Positions 16,681 to 26,120 are shown, counted from the stretch's first letter. The stretch is DNA of 64,000 nt from Anaerolineaceae bacterium (GCA_020634135.1 JACKCG010000007.1:124001-188000), one strand, 5' to 3'. The notes: generated by a model from the sequence alone, not told the origin. A program made the numbers and translations.

Positions 16681-16689
16681 TGCTATGAT
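16681..16689 (+). promoter_or_regulatory. Extended -10 promoter of truB
   Basis: TGC-TATGAT at 16681-16689, about 40 bases before the truB ATG. No clear Shine-Dalgarno sequence precedes that ATG. Confidence 0.45.
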
Positions 16690-16729
16690 ACATTTTCTCT
16701 CAATTGCACGGACTATTTCATAACGCAAC

Positions 16730-17626
16730 ATGCCCATCTTCGGATTTCTCAACATCAACAAGCCCGCCGGAATGACCAGTCATGATGTCGTCGCGAAGGT
16801 GCGCCGGGGGCTGAAAGTCAAAAAAGTCGGCCACGCTGGAACACTCGACCCAATGGCAACCGGTGTGTTAGTCGTGTGCCTGGGTAGTGCAACCCGGCTG
16901 AGTGACTATATCATGCACGGCACGAAACGCTACACCGCCCGTATGCACCTGGGCATCACCACCGATACCTACGACGCCGAAGGGGCAATACTCGAAGAAC
17001 GCAATGCGGCGTCAATCAACCGCGAGGATGTCGAACGGACATTAGCCGCGTTCCGAGGAGACATTCAGCAGATTCCCCCGATGTACAGCGCCATCAAACA
17101 GGGTGGGCGAAAGCTCTATGACCTGGCGCGCGCCGGGCAAACAGTGGAACGCGAGCCACGCGCAGTCACCATCACTACCCTGGATATACTCAATTGGCAG
17201 CCCCCACAGTTCACGCTGGATGTCGAATGCAGTGCCGGGACATATATCCGCAGCCTCGCCTATGATCTGGGAGCGGCGCTGGGAGTTGGGGCACACCTCG
17301 CCGGACTGACCCGCACCGCCAGCGGGAATTTCACCCTCGAAAACGCGGTAGAACTGGAAACGCTCCTCACGTCACAAGACTGGGAAACTAATCTCATATC
17401 ACCCAAAGTGGCGCTGGCGGGCTGGCCTTCGATACAGCTCGATGACGTGAGTATCGCTCATATTCAGCATGGCCGCGAAATCGAGTTTCCTGCCACATAC
17501 CTCCCCAGCCCGGCAAATCCGGAAAACATCCTGTTTGCTTATACATCCGATGGGACTCTGCTCGCCATTCTGGAACAGAGGGCAAATCACCTGCATCCCC
17601 GCAAAGTGTTTCTACCCGGCGATTGA
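16730..17626 (+). CDS. truB: tRNA pseudouridine-55 synthase
   Basis: Makes pseudouridine 55 in the T loop of tRNAs. 298 residues. Family blocks: FLNINKPAGMTSHDVV, then VGHAGTLDPMATGVLVV with the catalytic aspartate (about residue 40), YTARMHLGITTDTYDAEG, IPPMYSAIKQGGRKLYDLAR and CSAGTYIRSLAYDLG. A short C-terminal region after the catalytic domain replaces a full PUA domain, as in many bacteria. It is followed by ribF, a common neighbour order in bacteria (truB-ribF), though ribF here has its own promoter. Confidence 0.97.
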   Translation: MPIFGFLNINKPAGMTSHDVVAKVRRGLKVKKVGHAGTLDPMATGVLVVCLGSATRLSDYIMHGTKRYTARMHLGITTDTYDAEGAILEERNAASINREDVERTLAAFRGDIQQIPPMYSAIKQGGRKLYDLARAGQTVEREPRAVTITTLDILNWQPPQFTLDVECSAGTYIRSLAYDLGAALGVGAHLAGLTRTASGNFTLENAVELETLLTSQDWETNLISPKVALAGWPSIQLDDVSIAHIQHGREIEFPATYLPSPANPENILFAYTSDGTLLAILEQRANHLHPRKVFLPGD

Positions 17627-17651
17627 ACCCCCTCACACCTTCGTGTACAAT
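17623..17651 (+). promoter_or_regulatory. Promoter of ribF overlapping the truB stop
   Basis: TTGAAC (17623-17628), 17-bp spacer, TACAAT (17646-17651). The -35 box overlaps the truB stop codon (17624-17626). Confidence 0.7.
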
Positions 17652-17684
17652 CGCGCCAGTTTAGTCACCGCATAGGGCGCTTTC

Positions 17685-18638
17685 ATGAATCACATTTACG
17701 ACCTTGTCCAGGCGCAAATCCAACAACCTTCTATTGTCACCATTGGTGTGTTCGATGGTGTGCATCGTGGTCACCAGCATCTCATTCGAAAATTAGTGGA
17801 AGCAGCCCAGACCACAAATCGCCAGGCTGTGGTGCTGACGTTTTTCCCGCACCCGGATATGGTCGTGCGGGGATTGCAGGGACGCTATTACCTCACGTCA
17901 CCGGAGCAGAAAGCGGCGGAACTGAGTAAGTTGGGTGTGTACTGTGTCGTGACTCATGCTTTTGACGAGCAGGTACGGCACATCCGGGCGGCGGATTTCG
18001 TAGATCGCCTCCTGAAGCACCTGCACATGGCGGAATTATGGGTTGGCTCTGATTTTGCACTGGGCTACCAGCGTGAGGGCAATGTCTCGTTTCTCAAAGC
18101 GCAGGGGGAACAGAAAGGCTTCACCGTCCAGGAGATAGACTTGCTCATGAATCACGGTGACGTCATCAGCAGCACCACCATTCGTGAGGCAATTCAGGCC
18201 GGCGACGTGACTCAGGCAAAAGATTGGTTGGGACGGAGTTACACCGTAAGCGGTACCGTTGTACATGGTGAAAAACGCGGACGGCAGATTGGCTTCCCTA
18301 CTGCCAACCTGGAAACGTGGGCAGAACAGGTCATCCCGGCCAACGGGGTATACGCAACCTGGGCGACAGTAGGCAGCGAACGGTTTATGGCCGTGACCAA
18401 CATCGGAGTGCGTCCGACATTTTCCGGGCAGGATGTAACCGTTGAAGCCCACTTGCTTGATTTCAACCGCGACATTTACGGGCAGGAACTGACCCTGACA
18501 TTTGAAACGCGGCTGCGCCCCGAACAGCGCTTCAATGGTATTGATGAACTCACCACCCAGATCAGGCGCGATGTTGAAGCTGGACGAGATTATCTGAGCC
18601 ATCAGGCCACTACAAATGCCGGCAGGAACGCGCCTTAA
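17685..18638 (+). CDS. ribF: Bifunctional riboflavin kinase/FAD synthetase
   Basis: Phosphorylates riboflavin to FMN and adenylylates FMN to FAD. 317 residues. The N-terminal nucleotidyltransferase half has TIGVFDGVHRGHQHLI (HxGH-like), VLTFFPHPDMV and ISSTTIREAIQAGDV. The C-terminal flavokinase half has SGTVVHGEKRGRQIGFPTAN (GxPTAN signature) and AVTNIGVRPTFSGQDVTVEAHLLDF. Its TAA (18636-18638) overlaps the stop codon of era on the opposite strand. Confidence 0.97.
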   Translation: MNHIYDLVQAQIQQPSIVTIGVFDGVHRGHQHLIRKLVEAAQTTNRQAVVLTFFPHPDMVVRGLQGRYYLTSPEQKAAELSKLGVYCVVTHAFDEQVRHIRAADFVDRLLKHLHMAELWVGSDFALGYQREGNVSFLKAQGEQKGFTVQEIDLLMNHGDVISSTTIREAIQAGDVTQAKDWLGRSYTVSGTVVHGEKRGRQIGFPTANLETWAEQVIPANGVYATWATVGSERFMAVTNIGVRPTFSGQDVTVEAHLLDFNRDIYGQELTLTFETRLRPEQRFNGIDELTTQIRRDVEAGRDYLSHQATTNAGRNAP

Positions 18639-19591
18639 CCTTTGTCGTCTTTCGGTAGCTTGTAACCCAACCGTCGCATAAGCGCCTCGTCACTGCGCCA
18701 GTCTTTCAGCACCTTCACCCGTAGATCGAGATACACCTGAGTCCCCAATTCGTGCTGGAGTTCGATACGGGCTTCCGCCCCAAGCTGTTTAATCTTCGCC
18801 CCGCCTTTGCCGATGATAATGCCCTTCTGTGACTCGCGTTCAACGTAGATCACCGCCGAGATATAGGTCATTTCTTCCGAGCGTTCCTTGTATTCCTCAA
18901 CCTCAACGGCAACCGAATACGGGATTTCCTTCTCGGTGCTGAGAATGATTTTCTCCCGGATAATTTCTGCGGCGATGAAGCGCATGTTGGCTTCGCTCAC
19001 CTGGTCTGCGGGGTAATAACGCGGGCCAAGCGGCAAACGCGCCATCAGGTCGGTCACGAGGTCAGCCACACCACTATTCTGCAAAGCACTCACCAATAGC
19101 GTATGTTCATGCGGAATCAGCGCCTCATGGGCAGCGATCAAGGCCTCACGCCTCTCAGCCGCCAATAAGTCGGCCTTATTCAACGCCAGCACAACCGGTG
19201 TATTCCCTCGCAATGTCGCCACCGTTTCCGCGATATGTTTATCGCCCTCTTGTGGCTCTGTCGAGACATCCAGCACCCATAAAATCAGGTCGGCATCGCG
19301 CAGCGCGGCCTCAGCGTCACTCACCATGAATTCACCCAGTTTGTGGTGTGGTTTATGCAAGCCCGGTGTATCCACAAATATGATCTGGCCGTGTTCGATA
19401 GTGAAAATGCCCAACTGCTGTTTGCGTGTGGTCTGCGGCTTTGGGGTGACAATAGCGATCTTCTGCCCCAGGATCGCGTTAATCAGGGTAGACTTGCCCA
19501 CATTCGGGCGGCCCACTACAGCAACCAGGCCAGAGCGGTGATCTTCCGGCCAATCGTCTTGAAAAATACTATCCAGGTCACGATCCGTCAT
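18635..19591 (-). CDS. era: GTPase Era
   Basis: Ribosome-assembly GTPase that binds 16S rRNA near its 3' end. 318 residues. G1 VVGRPNVGKSTLINAI, G2 TTRKQQLGI, G3 FVDTPGLHKP, G4 LALNKADLL, G5 LVSALQNSG, and a C-terminal KH domain with GIIIGKGGAKIKQLGAEAR. The ATG at 19591 lies inside the end of the upstream unknown gene (14-base overlap), suggesting translational coupling. Its TAA shares bases with the ribF stop (TTAA) from the converging gene. Confidence 0.97.
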   Translation of the reverse strand: MTDRDLDSIFQDDWPEDHRSGLVAVVGRPNVGKSTLINAILGQKIAIVTPKPQTTRKQQLGIFTIEHGQIIFVDTPGLHKPHHKLGEFMVSDAEAALRDADLILWVLDVSTEPQEGDKHIAETVATLRGNTPVVLALNKADLLAAERREALIAAHEALIPHEHTLLVSALQNSGVADLVTDLMARLPLGPRYYPADQVSEANMRFIAAEIIREKIILSTEKEIPYSVAVEVEEYKERSEEMTYISAVIYVERESQKGIIIGKGGAKIKQLGAEARIELQHELGTQVYLDLRVKVLKDWRSDEALMRRLGYKLPKDDKG

Positions 19592-20096
19592 GAGTGTGTT
19601 CCGTCTGCCATTCAGCTATAGAAGCATATCGGGGGAGATACTGTAAAATACGTTCTGGAATATTAACAGTCAAATCGGCAATCAGCGCCGTTGGGCGCGC
19701 GGCAGGCAGAACAGCCTTATCCTGGGTATACACGAGCACTTCCGGCGGCAAGGTCAAATCAAATTGCTTGACCGGCACCATGTCCTCTTCACCATCGCTG
19801 CGATAACCCAGGACATCCGAACGTGGATGCAGATTGCTCCGGCGATAAATAAATGTCCAGGCTTCCTCTCCGGTCAGCATCTCGCCATATTCCAGCGCCA
19901 CCAGGCCCGGCACCAGCGAAAGATGCGAACGCCCCAGAAAGCGCACCCCATAACGCACGATGAGGTCACCACTGGCGACGACCTGTTCTCCCTGCTCCAC
20001 TGTTGGAATCAATAATTGCGTCGCACCAAACCGGAGAACAGCGCCGGTAAATGAATCACTGATTGGCTGCTGTTCAGGAATGTTTCGCCCTGGCAA
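19578..20096 (-). CDS. Unknown protein, 172 residues
   Basis: Not recognised. A soluble, beta-rich looking protein (GDLIVRYGVRFLGRSHLSLVPG, LVALEYGEMLTGEEAWTFIY, PVKQFDLTLPPEVLVYTQDK) with no signal peptide or membrane segment. It starts at a TTG (20096), seven bases after the upstream His-rich membrane protein and with only a weak ribosome site, so coupling is likely. It overlaps era by 14 bases. The tight three-gene order supports a real gene. Function unknown. Confidence 0.65.
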   Translation of the reverse strand: MPGRNIPEQQPISDSFTGAVLRFGATQLLIPTVEQGEQVVASGDLIVRYGVRFLGRSHLSLVPGLVALEYGEMLTGEEAWTFIYRRSNLHPRSDVLGYRSDGEEDMVPVKQFDLTLPPEVLVYTQDKAVLPAARPTALIADLTVNIPERILQYLPRYASIAEWQTEHTHDGS

Positions 20097-20101
20097 ATCG
20101 T

Positions 20102-20419
20102 TTACCCGTGAGCTGCTTCAGTGTCTTCGGCATGGTCATCATGATGCTCCTCATGATGATGGCCGGTATACTGAGGCTCATTGATGTCATCAAAGTGCTT
20201 GTATGGCTGGACAATCGCCAGCCAACCTGCGCCGCCCAGGATAAGCAGCAGCAGCCCGGCAGCAAACAACAGACCAATCGCGTTCGCGTCGGCGCTGCTT
20301 CCCTGAATAACCCCAATCCCCAGGGAGGACGCCATCAGAATAAAACCCAACCCGGCCACAAGCGACACAACCAGGACAATCGGATGATGATTGGTGCTAA
20401 TCTTTTCGCTGGTTCTCAC
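20102..20419 (-). CDS. Small two-helix membrane protein with His-rich tail
   Basis: About 105 residues if the GTG at 20419 is used, which has AGGAG upstream at rather long spacing. A TTG at 20455 would add 12 residues. There are two membrane segments (HPIVLVVSLVAGLGFILMAS and AIGLLFAAGLLLLILGGAGW) and a charged tail with a His/Asp/Glu cluster (GHHHEEHHDDHAED) that could bind metal. The tail probably faces the cytoplasm together with the N terminus. Family not recognised. It heads the minus-strand run toward era. Confidence 0.65.
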   Translation of the reverse strand: MRTSEKISTNHHPIVLVVSLVAGLGFILMASSLGIGVIQGSSADANAIGLLFAAGLLLLILGGAGWLAIVQPYKHFDDINEPQYTGHHHEEHHDDHAEDTEAAHG

Positions 20420-20516
20420 TGAAATTTCGCTCCTGTGTTTGGTAAACTGGCTCAACTTGCCTAATTTTGCCGCTCTTCCGGCGGCACGTCAAGCCTGATC
20501 GGAAAGGGACCAAGCC

Positions 20517-21128
20517 ATGATCGAACGAGTCATGCTCATCCGGCATGGAGAAACTGACTGGAACGTACAACGCCGCTGGCAGGGGCAAGCCATCGTCCCG
20601 CTGAACCAGACCGGGCTGGCCCAGGCACAGGCGCTCGCGGCTTATTTGCAGGATGCGCCTGTAGCGGAAATCCACAGCAGCGACTTATCGCGTGCATGGG
20701 ACACTGCCAGTATTGTCGGTGAGGCAATCGGTATTACCCCCAGACCAGACCCGCGCTGGCGTGAATTCAGCCTGGGTATCTTTCAGGGATTAACACGAGA
20801 CGAGATTCAGGAAAAATACCCGGCGGAATATGCCCAATTCCAGAATGATCTGTGGAATTATACCATCCCGAACGGCGAATCTCGCCGGAACTTACAAGAC
20901 CGTGCCTTTGATGCCTGGAAAGCCCTGCTCGCACAACCCGGCGGAGCAGAAAGGTTGGTCGTCTCTCATGGTGGCACGTTGCGGTTACTCCTTGAGCGTC
21001 TGTTCACAGACGACCCGCGCCTGAAAGGCCTCTACCTACCCAACACATCCATTACCACCCTGGAAAAACAAAGAGATAGCTGGCAGTTGGTCGAACTCGC
21101 TACCATGCCGCACTGGACGGAAGCATAA
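20517..21128 (+). CDS. Histidine phosphatase (phosphoglycerate mutase-like)
   Basis: 203 residues. The catalytic phospho-histidine lies in MLIRHGETDWN, followed by RWQGQAIVPLNQTG, SSDLSRAWDTASI, the acid in WREFSLGIFQG and the second histidine in LVVSHGGTLRLLL. The family includes cofactor-dependent phosphoglycerate mutases, CobC and broad phosphatases. RxxQGxxxxPLxxxG fits the CobC/GpmB/PhoE phosphatase branch rather than a true glycolytic mutase. Substrate unknown. The ATG follows GAAAGGGA. A strong hairpin lies between it and the converging ppdK. Confidence 0.9.
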   Translation: MIERVMLIRHGETDWNVQRRWQGQAIVPLNQTGLAQAQALAAYLQDAPVAEIHSSDLSRAWDTASIVGEAIGITPRPDPRWREFSLGIFQGLTRDEIQEKYPAEYAQFQNDLWNYTIPNGESRRNLQDRAFDAWKALLAQPGGAERLVVSHGGTLRLLLERLFTDDPRLKGLYLPNTSITTLEKQRDSWQLVELATMPHWTEA

Positions 21129-21134
21129 CAAATG

Positions 21135-21168
21135 CCTGCTGGGGACGGGGAATAGTGTCCCCAGCAGG
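21135..21168. terminator. Perfect 12-bp hairpin between two converging genes
   Basis: CCTGCTGGGGAC / GTCCCCAGCAGG with a ten-base loop, between the phosphatase gene (+) and ppdK (-). It has no T-run, so it may act as a bidirectional transcript-end stabiliser more than a classic terminator. Confidence 0.6.
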
Positions 21169-21202
21169 CCGCCAGAAAGAGGATTGAGGGGACAAACCCT
21201 CG

Positions 21203-23959
21203 TTACTTGCCACCGCCCGTGTTCTTAAGAGCAGCGTGTGCCGCAGCCAACCGTGCGATCGGCACACGGAACGGTGAGCAGCTTACATAATCCAGGCCAA
21301 CGCGATGGCAGAAATGAACGCTTTGCGGGTCACCACCGTGTTCACCACAGATGCCGATTTCAATATCCGGGCGAGTCGCACGCCCCTTCTTAGTCGCCAG
21401 GTCTACCAGATACCCCACGCCTTCCTCGTCAATAACCTGGAAGGGGTTCGCCGGCAGGATGCCTGTTTCAACATATTCGAGCAGGAACTTTCCTTCCGCG
21501 TCATCACGGCTGATACCGAATGTAGTCTGCGTCAGGTCATTGGTACCGAAGGAGAAGAACTCTGCGTGCTGCGCCATTTTATCGGCGGTAATCGCTGCGC
21601 GTGGCAGTTCAATCATCGTACCAATCTTGTACTCGACTGTCACATCTTCTTCGGCCATCACTTCATTCGCTACCCGTTCAATCAGTTCCCGAATAAATTT
21701 CACTTCATTCTCATGTGCAGTGACCGGGATCATAATTTCCGGGTGAACCTGGATACGTTCCTTGACCAGTTGGCAGGCCGCTTTGAAGATCGCCCGCACC
21801 TGCATGGCATTGATCGCCGGACGCAGGATGCCCAGTCGCACACCCCGGAAGCCGAGCATGGGGTTGAACTCGCGCAGCCCTTCAACCGCGTGCATCATCT
21901 CTTCAATCCGTGTCAGTTCATTCGGGCGATCACCCATAATGCGGAGGCCCGTGGCTCGCAGGGCTAACTGTTCGTGGTCAGGCATGAACTCATGAAGCGG
22001 CGGGTCAATCAACCGGATGATGACCGGCAGTCCGTCCATCGCCCGGAAAATACCGTAGAAGTCATCCTGCTGGAAAGGCAGGAGTTTTTCGAGTTCAGCA
22101 GCCTCTTCCGGGCTGTTGGGTTCTGAGAGGATCATCGCCTGCACGATAGGCAGACGCTCTTCCGCAAAGAACATATGCTCGGTACGGCACAGGCCAATCC
22201 CACGCGCACCGTATTCACGGGCGCGGCGCGCATCGGCTGGATAGTCCGCATTGGCGTAAACATTCAGGCGGCGGTACTCGTCGGCCCAACCGAGGATTTT
22301 TTGCAGGTAGGTTTCGCGCTCATAGTCCGGCTCAACCATGGAGATTTCGCCGATGAAGACTTCGCCGACGCTACCATCAATCGAAATCATGTCGCCTTCA
22401 TAAACAACCGATTCGCCTACTGTCATTTTGCGGCTCTTGGTATCAATGTCCAGCGCCTCGGCGCCGCACACGCACGGCACGCCGAACTGCCGCGCGACCA
22501 CTGCCGCGTGACTGGTCGCACCACCTCGGCTGGTGAGGATACCTTTGGAGGCCAGCATACCATGCACGTCGTCAGGCTTGGTTTCCGGGCGAACCATAAT
22601 CACGTTCTTGCCGGCCTTACCCCACTTTTCAGCCAGGTCAGCATCAAATGCAACCACACCAACCGCCGCACCCGGCGAGGCGTTCACACCATTGGCGATC
22701 ATTCGCCCGGCGCGGACACTCGCATCTTTTTCGGCATTGTTGAACTGTGGATGCAAAAGCTGGGAAATATGCTCTGGATTTACCCGCTGCACCGCTGTCT
22801 GGCGAGAAATAAGGCCTTCTTCCACCATCTCAACGGCGATACGGATGGTGGCACGGGCGGTACGCTTGCCATTGCGGGTCTGTAACATCCAGAAACGACC
22901 ATTTTCAATGGTGAATTCAACGTCCTGCATGTCGCTGTAGTGTCCCTCCAGTTTGTTCGCAATCTCAACAAACTGGGCGAATACTTCGGGATTATCTTTT
23001 TCCAGGTGGGCAATTGGCAGTGTATTACGGATACCGGCCACCACGTCTTCACCCTGGGCGTTCATCAGGTAATCACCGAACAGGACTCGTTCGCCGGTGG
23101 ATGGGTTGCGCGTGAAAGCCACGCCGGTACCGGAAGTATCGCCCATGTTACCGAAGACCATTGTCTGGACGTTGACAGCGGTTCCCAAATCGTGAGCAAT
23201 CTTGGCAGCATTCCGATAGTCCACGGCACGCTTGCCGTTCCATGATCTGAAAACAGCCTCAATTGCCAGTTTCAACTGTTCAAAGGGGTCCTCAGGGAAT
23301 GGGCGACCAATTTCGCTCTTGAATATCTTCTTGAATTCAGCAGTGACCTTCTTCCAATCCTCAGCCTTGAGTTCGGTATCAGAATTGACGCGCTTTTCTT
23401 TCTTGACAGCGGTAAGGTACTCTTCAAACGCCTCATCCGCAATGTTCATCACGACCGAACCGAACATCTGAACCAGGCGACGATAAGCATCATAAACAAA
23501 CCGTTCATCGCCAGTCAGATTGACCATACTGGCAGCGGTTTCATCATTCATGCCCAGGTTCAGCACCGTATCCATCATACCCGGCATTGAGAACTTCGCG
23601 CCGGAACGAACCGAAACCAGCAGTGGGTTGTTGACATCGCCAAATTTCTTACTGGCCTGCTTCTCAACTTCCTTCAGAGCGACCATGACCTGATCCCACA
23701 GGCCATCAGGGAAGTTATTATCGTTGTCAAGATACGCGTTGCAGGCTTCAGTTGTAACCGTAAACCCAGGAGGAACCGGCACACCAATACGGGTCATTTC
23801 CGCCAGATTCGCGCCCTTACCACCGAGTAAGGCACGCACATTTTCCCACTCGCCGCCAACTGCCTGTTCAGCCTTCACAACATCACTGAACAGATAAACC
23901 CATGTTTGGTTCTGGGTGGATTTTTTCGCCTTTTTGTTTGACACAGACGCAACAGCCAT
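21203..23959 (-). CDS. ppdK: Pyruvate, phosphate dikinase
   Basis: Interconverts pyruvate + ATP + Pi with PEP + AMP + PPi. 918 residues, slightly longer than usual because of a Lys-rich N-terminal stretch (SNKKAKKSTQNQT). The N-terminal ATP-grasp domain has LLGGKGANLAEMTRIGVPVPPGFTV and RSGAKFSMPGMMDTVLNLG. The central swivelling domain carries the catalytic histidine in TSRGGATSHAAVVAR (about residue 480). The C-terminal TIM barrel has IGLCRTEHMFF, FRGVRLG, SFGTNDLTQ and ICGEHGGDPQSV with the general-acid Cys. The ATG follows AAGGAG. It is divergent from pckA. Confidence 0.98.
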   Translation of the reverse strand: MAVASVSNKKAKKSTQNQTWVYLFSDVVKAEQAVGGEWENVRALLGGKGANLAEMTRIGVPVPPGFTVTTEACNAYLDNDNNFPDGLWDQVMVALKEVEKQASKKFGDVNNPLLVSVRSGAKFSMPGMMDTVLNLGMNDETAASMVNLTGDERFVYDAYRRLVQMFGSVVMNIADEAFEEYLTAVKKEKRVNSDTELKAEDWKKVTAEFKKIFKSEIGRPFPEDPFEQLKLAIEAVFRSWNGKRAVDYRNAAKIAHDLGTAVNVQTMVFGNMGDTSGTGVAFTRNPSTGERVLFGDYLMNAQGEDVVAGIRNTLPIAHLEKDNPEVFAQFVEIANKLEGHYSDMQDVEFTIENGRFWMLQTRNGKRTARATIRIAVEMVEEGLISRQTAVQRVNPEHISQLLHPQFNNAEKDASVRAGRMIANGVNASPGAAVGVVAFDADLAEKWGKAGKNVIMVRPETKPDDVHGMLASKGILTSRGGATSHAAVVARQFGVPCVCGAEALDIDTKSRKMTVGESVVYEGDMISIDGSVGEVFIGEISMVEPDYERETYLQKILGWADEYRRLNVYANADYPADARRAREYGARGIGLCRTEHMFFAEERLPIVQAMILSEPNSPEEAAELEKLLPFQQDDFYGIFRAMDGLPVIIRLIDPPLHEFMPDHEQLALRATGLRIMGDRPNELTRIEEMMHAVEGLREFNPMLGFRGVRLGILRPAINAMQVRAIFKAACQLVKERIQVHPEIMIPVTAHENEVKFIRELIERVANEVMAEEDVTVEYKIGTMIELPRAAITADKMAQHAEFFSFGTNDLTQTTFGISRDDAEGKFLLEYVETGILPANPFQVIDEEGVGYLVDLATKKGRATRPDIEIGICGEHGGDPQSVHFCHRVGLDYVSCSPFRVPIARLAAAHAALKNTGGGK

Positions 23960-24460
23960 AATACATTTACTCCTTGAATGGCTTAGACTTAAACAACATC
24001 GTCACCATTGTGCCACGCGCCTTCAGCAAGGTATATTGACATTAGGCCTGTTGTAATGTGACAGTTGTAATGTGTCGCTTGTTGAAACATTAGATATGCT
24101 GATACTTATGTGGAGGATAAGGATTGGAAATGGCAACTGCATTCAGGCATCATACGCAGTGCGCCTTGTTTTTGATCTCGATACCCCATACCAGACTTTA
24201 CTCAACCCTTAAAGTTGATTCATCGCCATTGCAACGCAGGCCAATTCTGTGCCATACAGATTGTGAACGGACACACCCGAACGATGTGCATTCCGCCCAT
24301 ACAGGTGTGTTTCTCTGCACAGATCACAAACGATGTGCAAAACATTATTTCCGTAATATTTCCCGTTTATTCCTGTTTTTCAGGCATGTGAAGACGTTTC
24401 ACTTCACTGATCTCAGCCATATTCCCGGCAGTTCCCTACATTCATTACGGAGGATGATCC
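23960..24460. other. 501-bp divergent control region between ppdK and pckA
   Basis: No credible gene; a 127-codon frame crossing into pckA is His/Cys-rich and resembles nothing. Two sets of direct repeats are seen: GTTGTAATGTG at 24050-24060 and 24064-24074 (14-bp period), and AACGATGTGCA at 24280-24290 and 24329-24339 (49 bp apart). Either could be a regulator site for the two PEP-node genes. No sure core promoter was assigned. Confidence 0.5.
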
Positions 24461-26059
24461 ATGCAGATAGTACAGACACACCCAGAGATGGAAGCGTTAG
24501 GGTTTAGCAACCTCAACCAGATTTACTGGGACCTGCATACGCCCCAACTATATGAACAAGCCTTACGCCGCCAGGAAGGTTTTATATCCCACATGGGGCC
24601 GCTGGTCACACGCACGGGCGATCATACCGGACGTTCTCCGAAAGACCGCTTTATTGTGGAAGAACCCACTTCGAGGGACAAAGTCTGGTGGGGTGAGGTG
24701 AACGTCGCGTTCAGCGAACAGCAGTTCGACGCCCTCCTTCAGAAAGTCCTGGCCTACTTCCAGGGGAAAAATATCTTTGTCCAGAATATGATCGCAGGAG
24801 CAGCGCCGGGCTACCGGATGAAAGTGCGTATCATTAATGAACATGCCTGGCATAACCTGTTTGCCCGTAATATGTTCATTCGTGCCACTCCGGAAGAATC
24901 TGCGAATTTTACCCCGGAGTTCACGGTTATCCAGGCACCCGATTTCCACGCACGACCAGAGATTGATGGAACACGTTCATCGGCATTTGTGCTGCTTAAT
25001 TTTGCCCGCAGAATGGTCTTGATCGGCGGCACGAGCTATGCCGGCGAAGTAAAGAAGTCAATCTTCAGTGTCCTGAATTACAAACTGCCACAGCGCAATG
25101 TCCTGCCGATGCACTGCTCCGCCAATATTGGCGCAGGTGCAGATGGAGAAACCGCCTTGTTCTTTGGCCTTTCCGGCACAGGCAAAACCACACTTTCCGC
25201 AGATGCCAGCCGCATACTGATTGGCGACGATGAACACGGATGGAGTGACAACGGGGTCTTCAATTTTGAAGGGGGTTGTTACGCCAAAGTCATCAAATTA
25301 TCCCCCACCGGCGAACCGGAAATCTACGAAACAACCCGGCGCTTTGGCACAATTCTCGAAAATGTCAGTATGGACATGAATTCGCGCAGGCTGAATCTGG
25401 ATGATGATACCCACACCGAAAACACACGAGCATCCTACCCAATCGGCCATATCCCCAATGCGACAAAAACAGGCATGGGGGGGCATCCCAAAAATGTGAT
25501 CTTCCTGACAGCGGACGCCTTTGGAGTGCTGCCACCGGTATCCCGGCTGACACCCGAACAGGCGATGTATCATTTCATCAGCGGTTACACCGCCAAAGTC
25601 GCAGGGACGGAAAAAGGTGTCACCGAACCATCGGCAACATTCAGCGCCTGTTTTGGTGCCCCCTTCCTCCCACTGCATCCTACGGTCTATGCCAACTTGC
25701 TGCGCGAAAAGCTGACTATGCATCAGGCAACGGTCTGGCTGGTAAATACGGGTTGGACGGGCGGGCCGTATGGCGTAGGCAACCGTATGAGTCTCGCGCA
25801 TACCCGTGCGATTATTAATGCAATTCTGGACGGTGGGTTGACCAGCATCCCCACCACCGCTGACCCTATTTTCGGGCTGCACATTCCCGATCAAGTGCCG
25901 GATGTGCCAACCAGCGTCCTAAACCCACGCAATACATGGGGCGATAAAGAGGCCTATGACGCCAAAGCCAGAGAGTTGGCAGAGCGCTTCAAACAGAACT
26001 TCAAGAAGTACGCTGACCTGGCCGGCGCAGAGGTTGTTTCCGCTGGACCAATCATATAA
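24461..26059 (+). CDS. pckA: Phosphoenolpyruvate carboxykinase (ATP)
   Basis: Converts oxaloacetate + ATP to PEP + CO2 + ADP, the entry to gluconeogenesis, or the reverse in some anaerobes. 532 residues, standard. It has TGDHTGRSPKDRF, the R-loop region HLTP-like FTVIQAPDF, GGTSYAGEVKKSIF, MHCSANIG, the P-loop FFGLSGTGKTTLS (about 234-246), IGDDEHGWSDNGVFNFEGGCYAK, and the C-terminal WLVNTGWTGGPYGVGNRMSL. The ATG follows GGAGG. It is followed by mdh on the same strand, which supplies oxaloacetate. Confidence 0.98.
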   Translation: MQIVQTHPEMEALGFSNLNQIYWDLHTPQLYEQALRRQEGFISHMGPLVTRTGDHTGRSPKDRFIVEEPTSRDKVWWGEVNVAFSEQQFDALLQKVLAYFQGKNIFVQNMIAGAAPGYRMKVRIINEHAWHNLFARNMFIRATPEESANFTPEFTVIQAPDFHARPEIDGTRSSAFVLLNFARRMVLIGGTSYAGEVKKSIFSVLNYKLPQRNVLPMHCSANIGAGADGETALFFGLSGTGKTTLSADASRILIGDDEHGWSDNGVFNFEGGCYAKVIKLSPTGEPEIYETTRRFGTILENVSMDMNSRRLNLDDDTHTENTRASYPIGHIPNATKTGMGGHPKNVIFLTADAFGVLPPVSRLTPEQAMYHFISGYTAKVAGTEKGVTEPSATFSACFGAPFLPLHPTVYANLLREKLTMHQATVWLVNTGWTGGPYGVGNRMSLAHTRAIINAILDGGLTSIPTTADPIFGLHIPDQVPDVPTSVLNPRNTWGDKEAYDAKARELAERFKQNFKKYADLAGAEVVSAGPII

Positions 26060-26076
26060 AGTGGTCTGGTTGGCTG

Positions 26077-26085
26077 TGTTATAAT
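26077..26085 (+). promoter_or_regulatory. Extended -10 promoter of mdh
   Basis: TGT-TATAAT at 26077-26085, just after the pckA stop (26059). It gives mdh a leader of roughly 165 bases that contains the hairpin at 26121. Confidence 0.6.
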
Positions 26086-26120
26086 CGAGTTGTTTCCGTA
26101 TCTATCTATAGTCCCGCACG

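Noticed and set aside
17685..18638. FMN riboswitch in front of ribF
   Set aside because: Only about 30 bases lie between the promoter and the start, too short for the aptamer.
22175..22885. 236-codon + frame inside ppdK
   Set aside because: Antisense shadow; ppdK signatures are uninterrupted on the other strand.
24124..24507. Open frame of 127 codons in front of and overlapping pckA
   Set aside because: His/Cys-rich composition, no family resemblance, runs into pckA in another frame, and covers the likely regulatory repeats.
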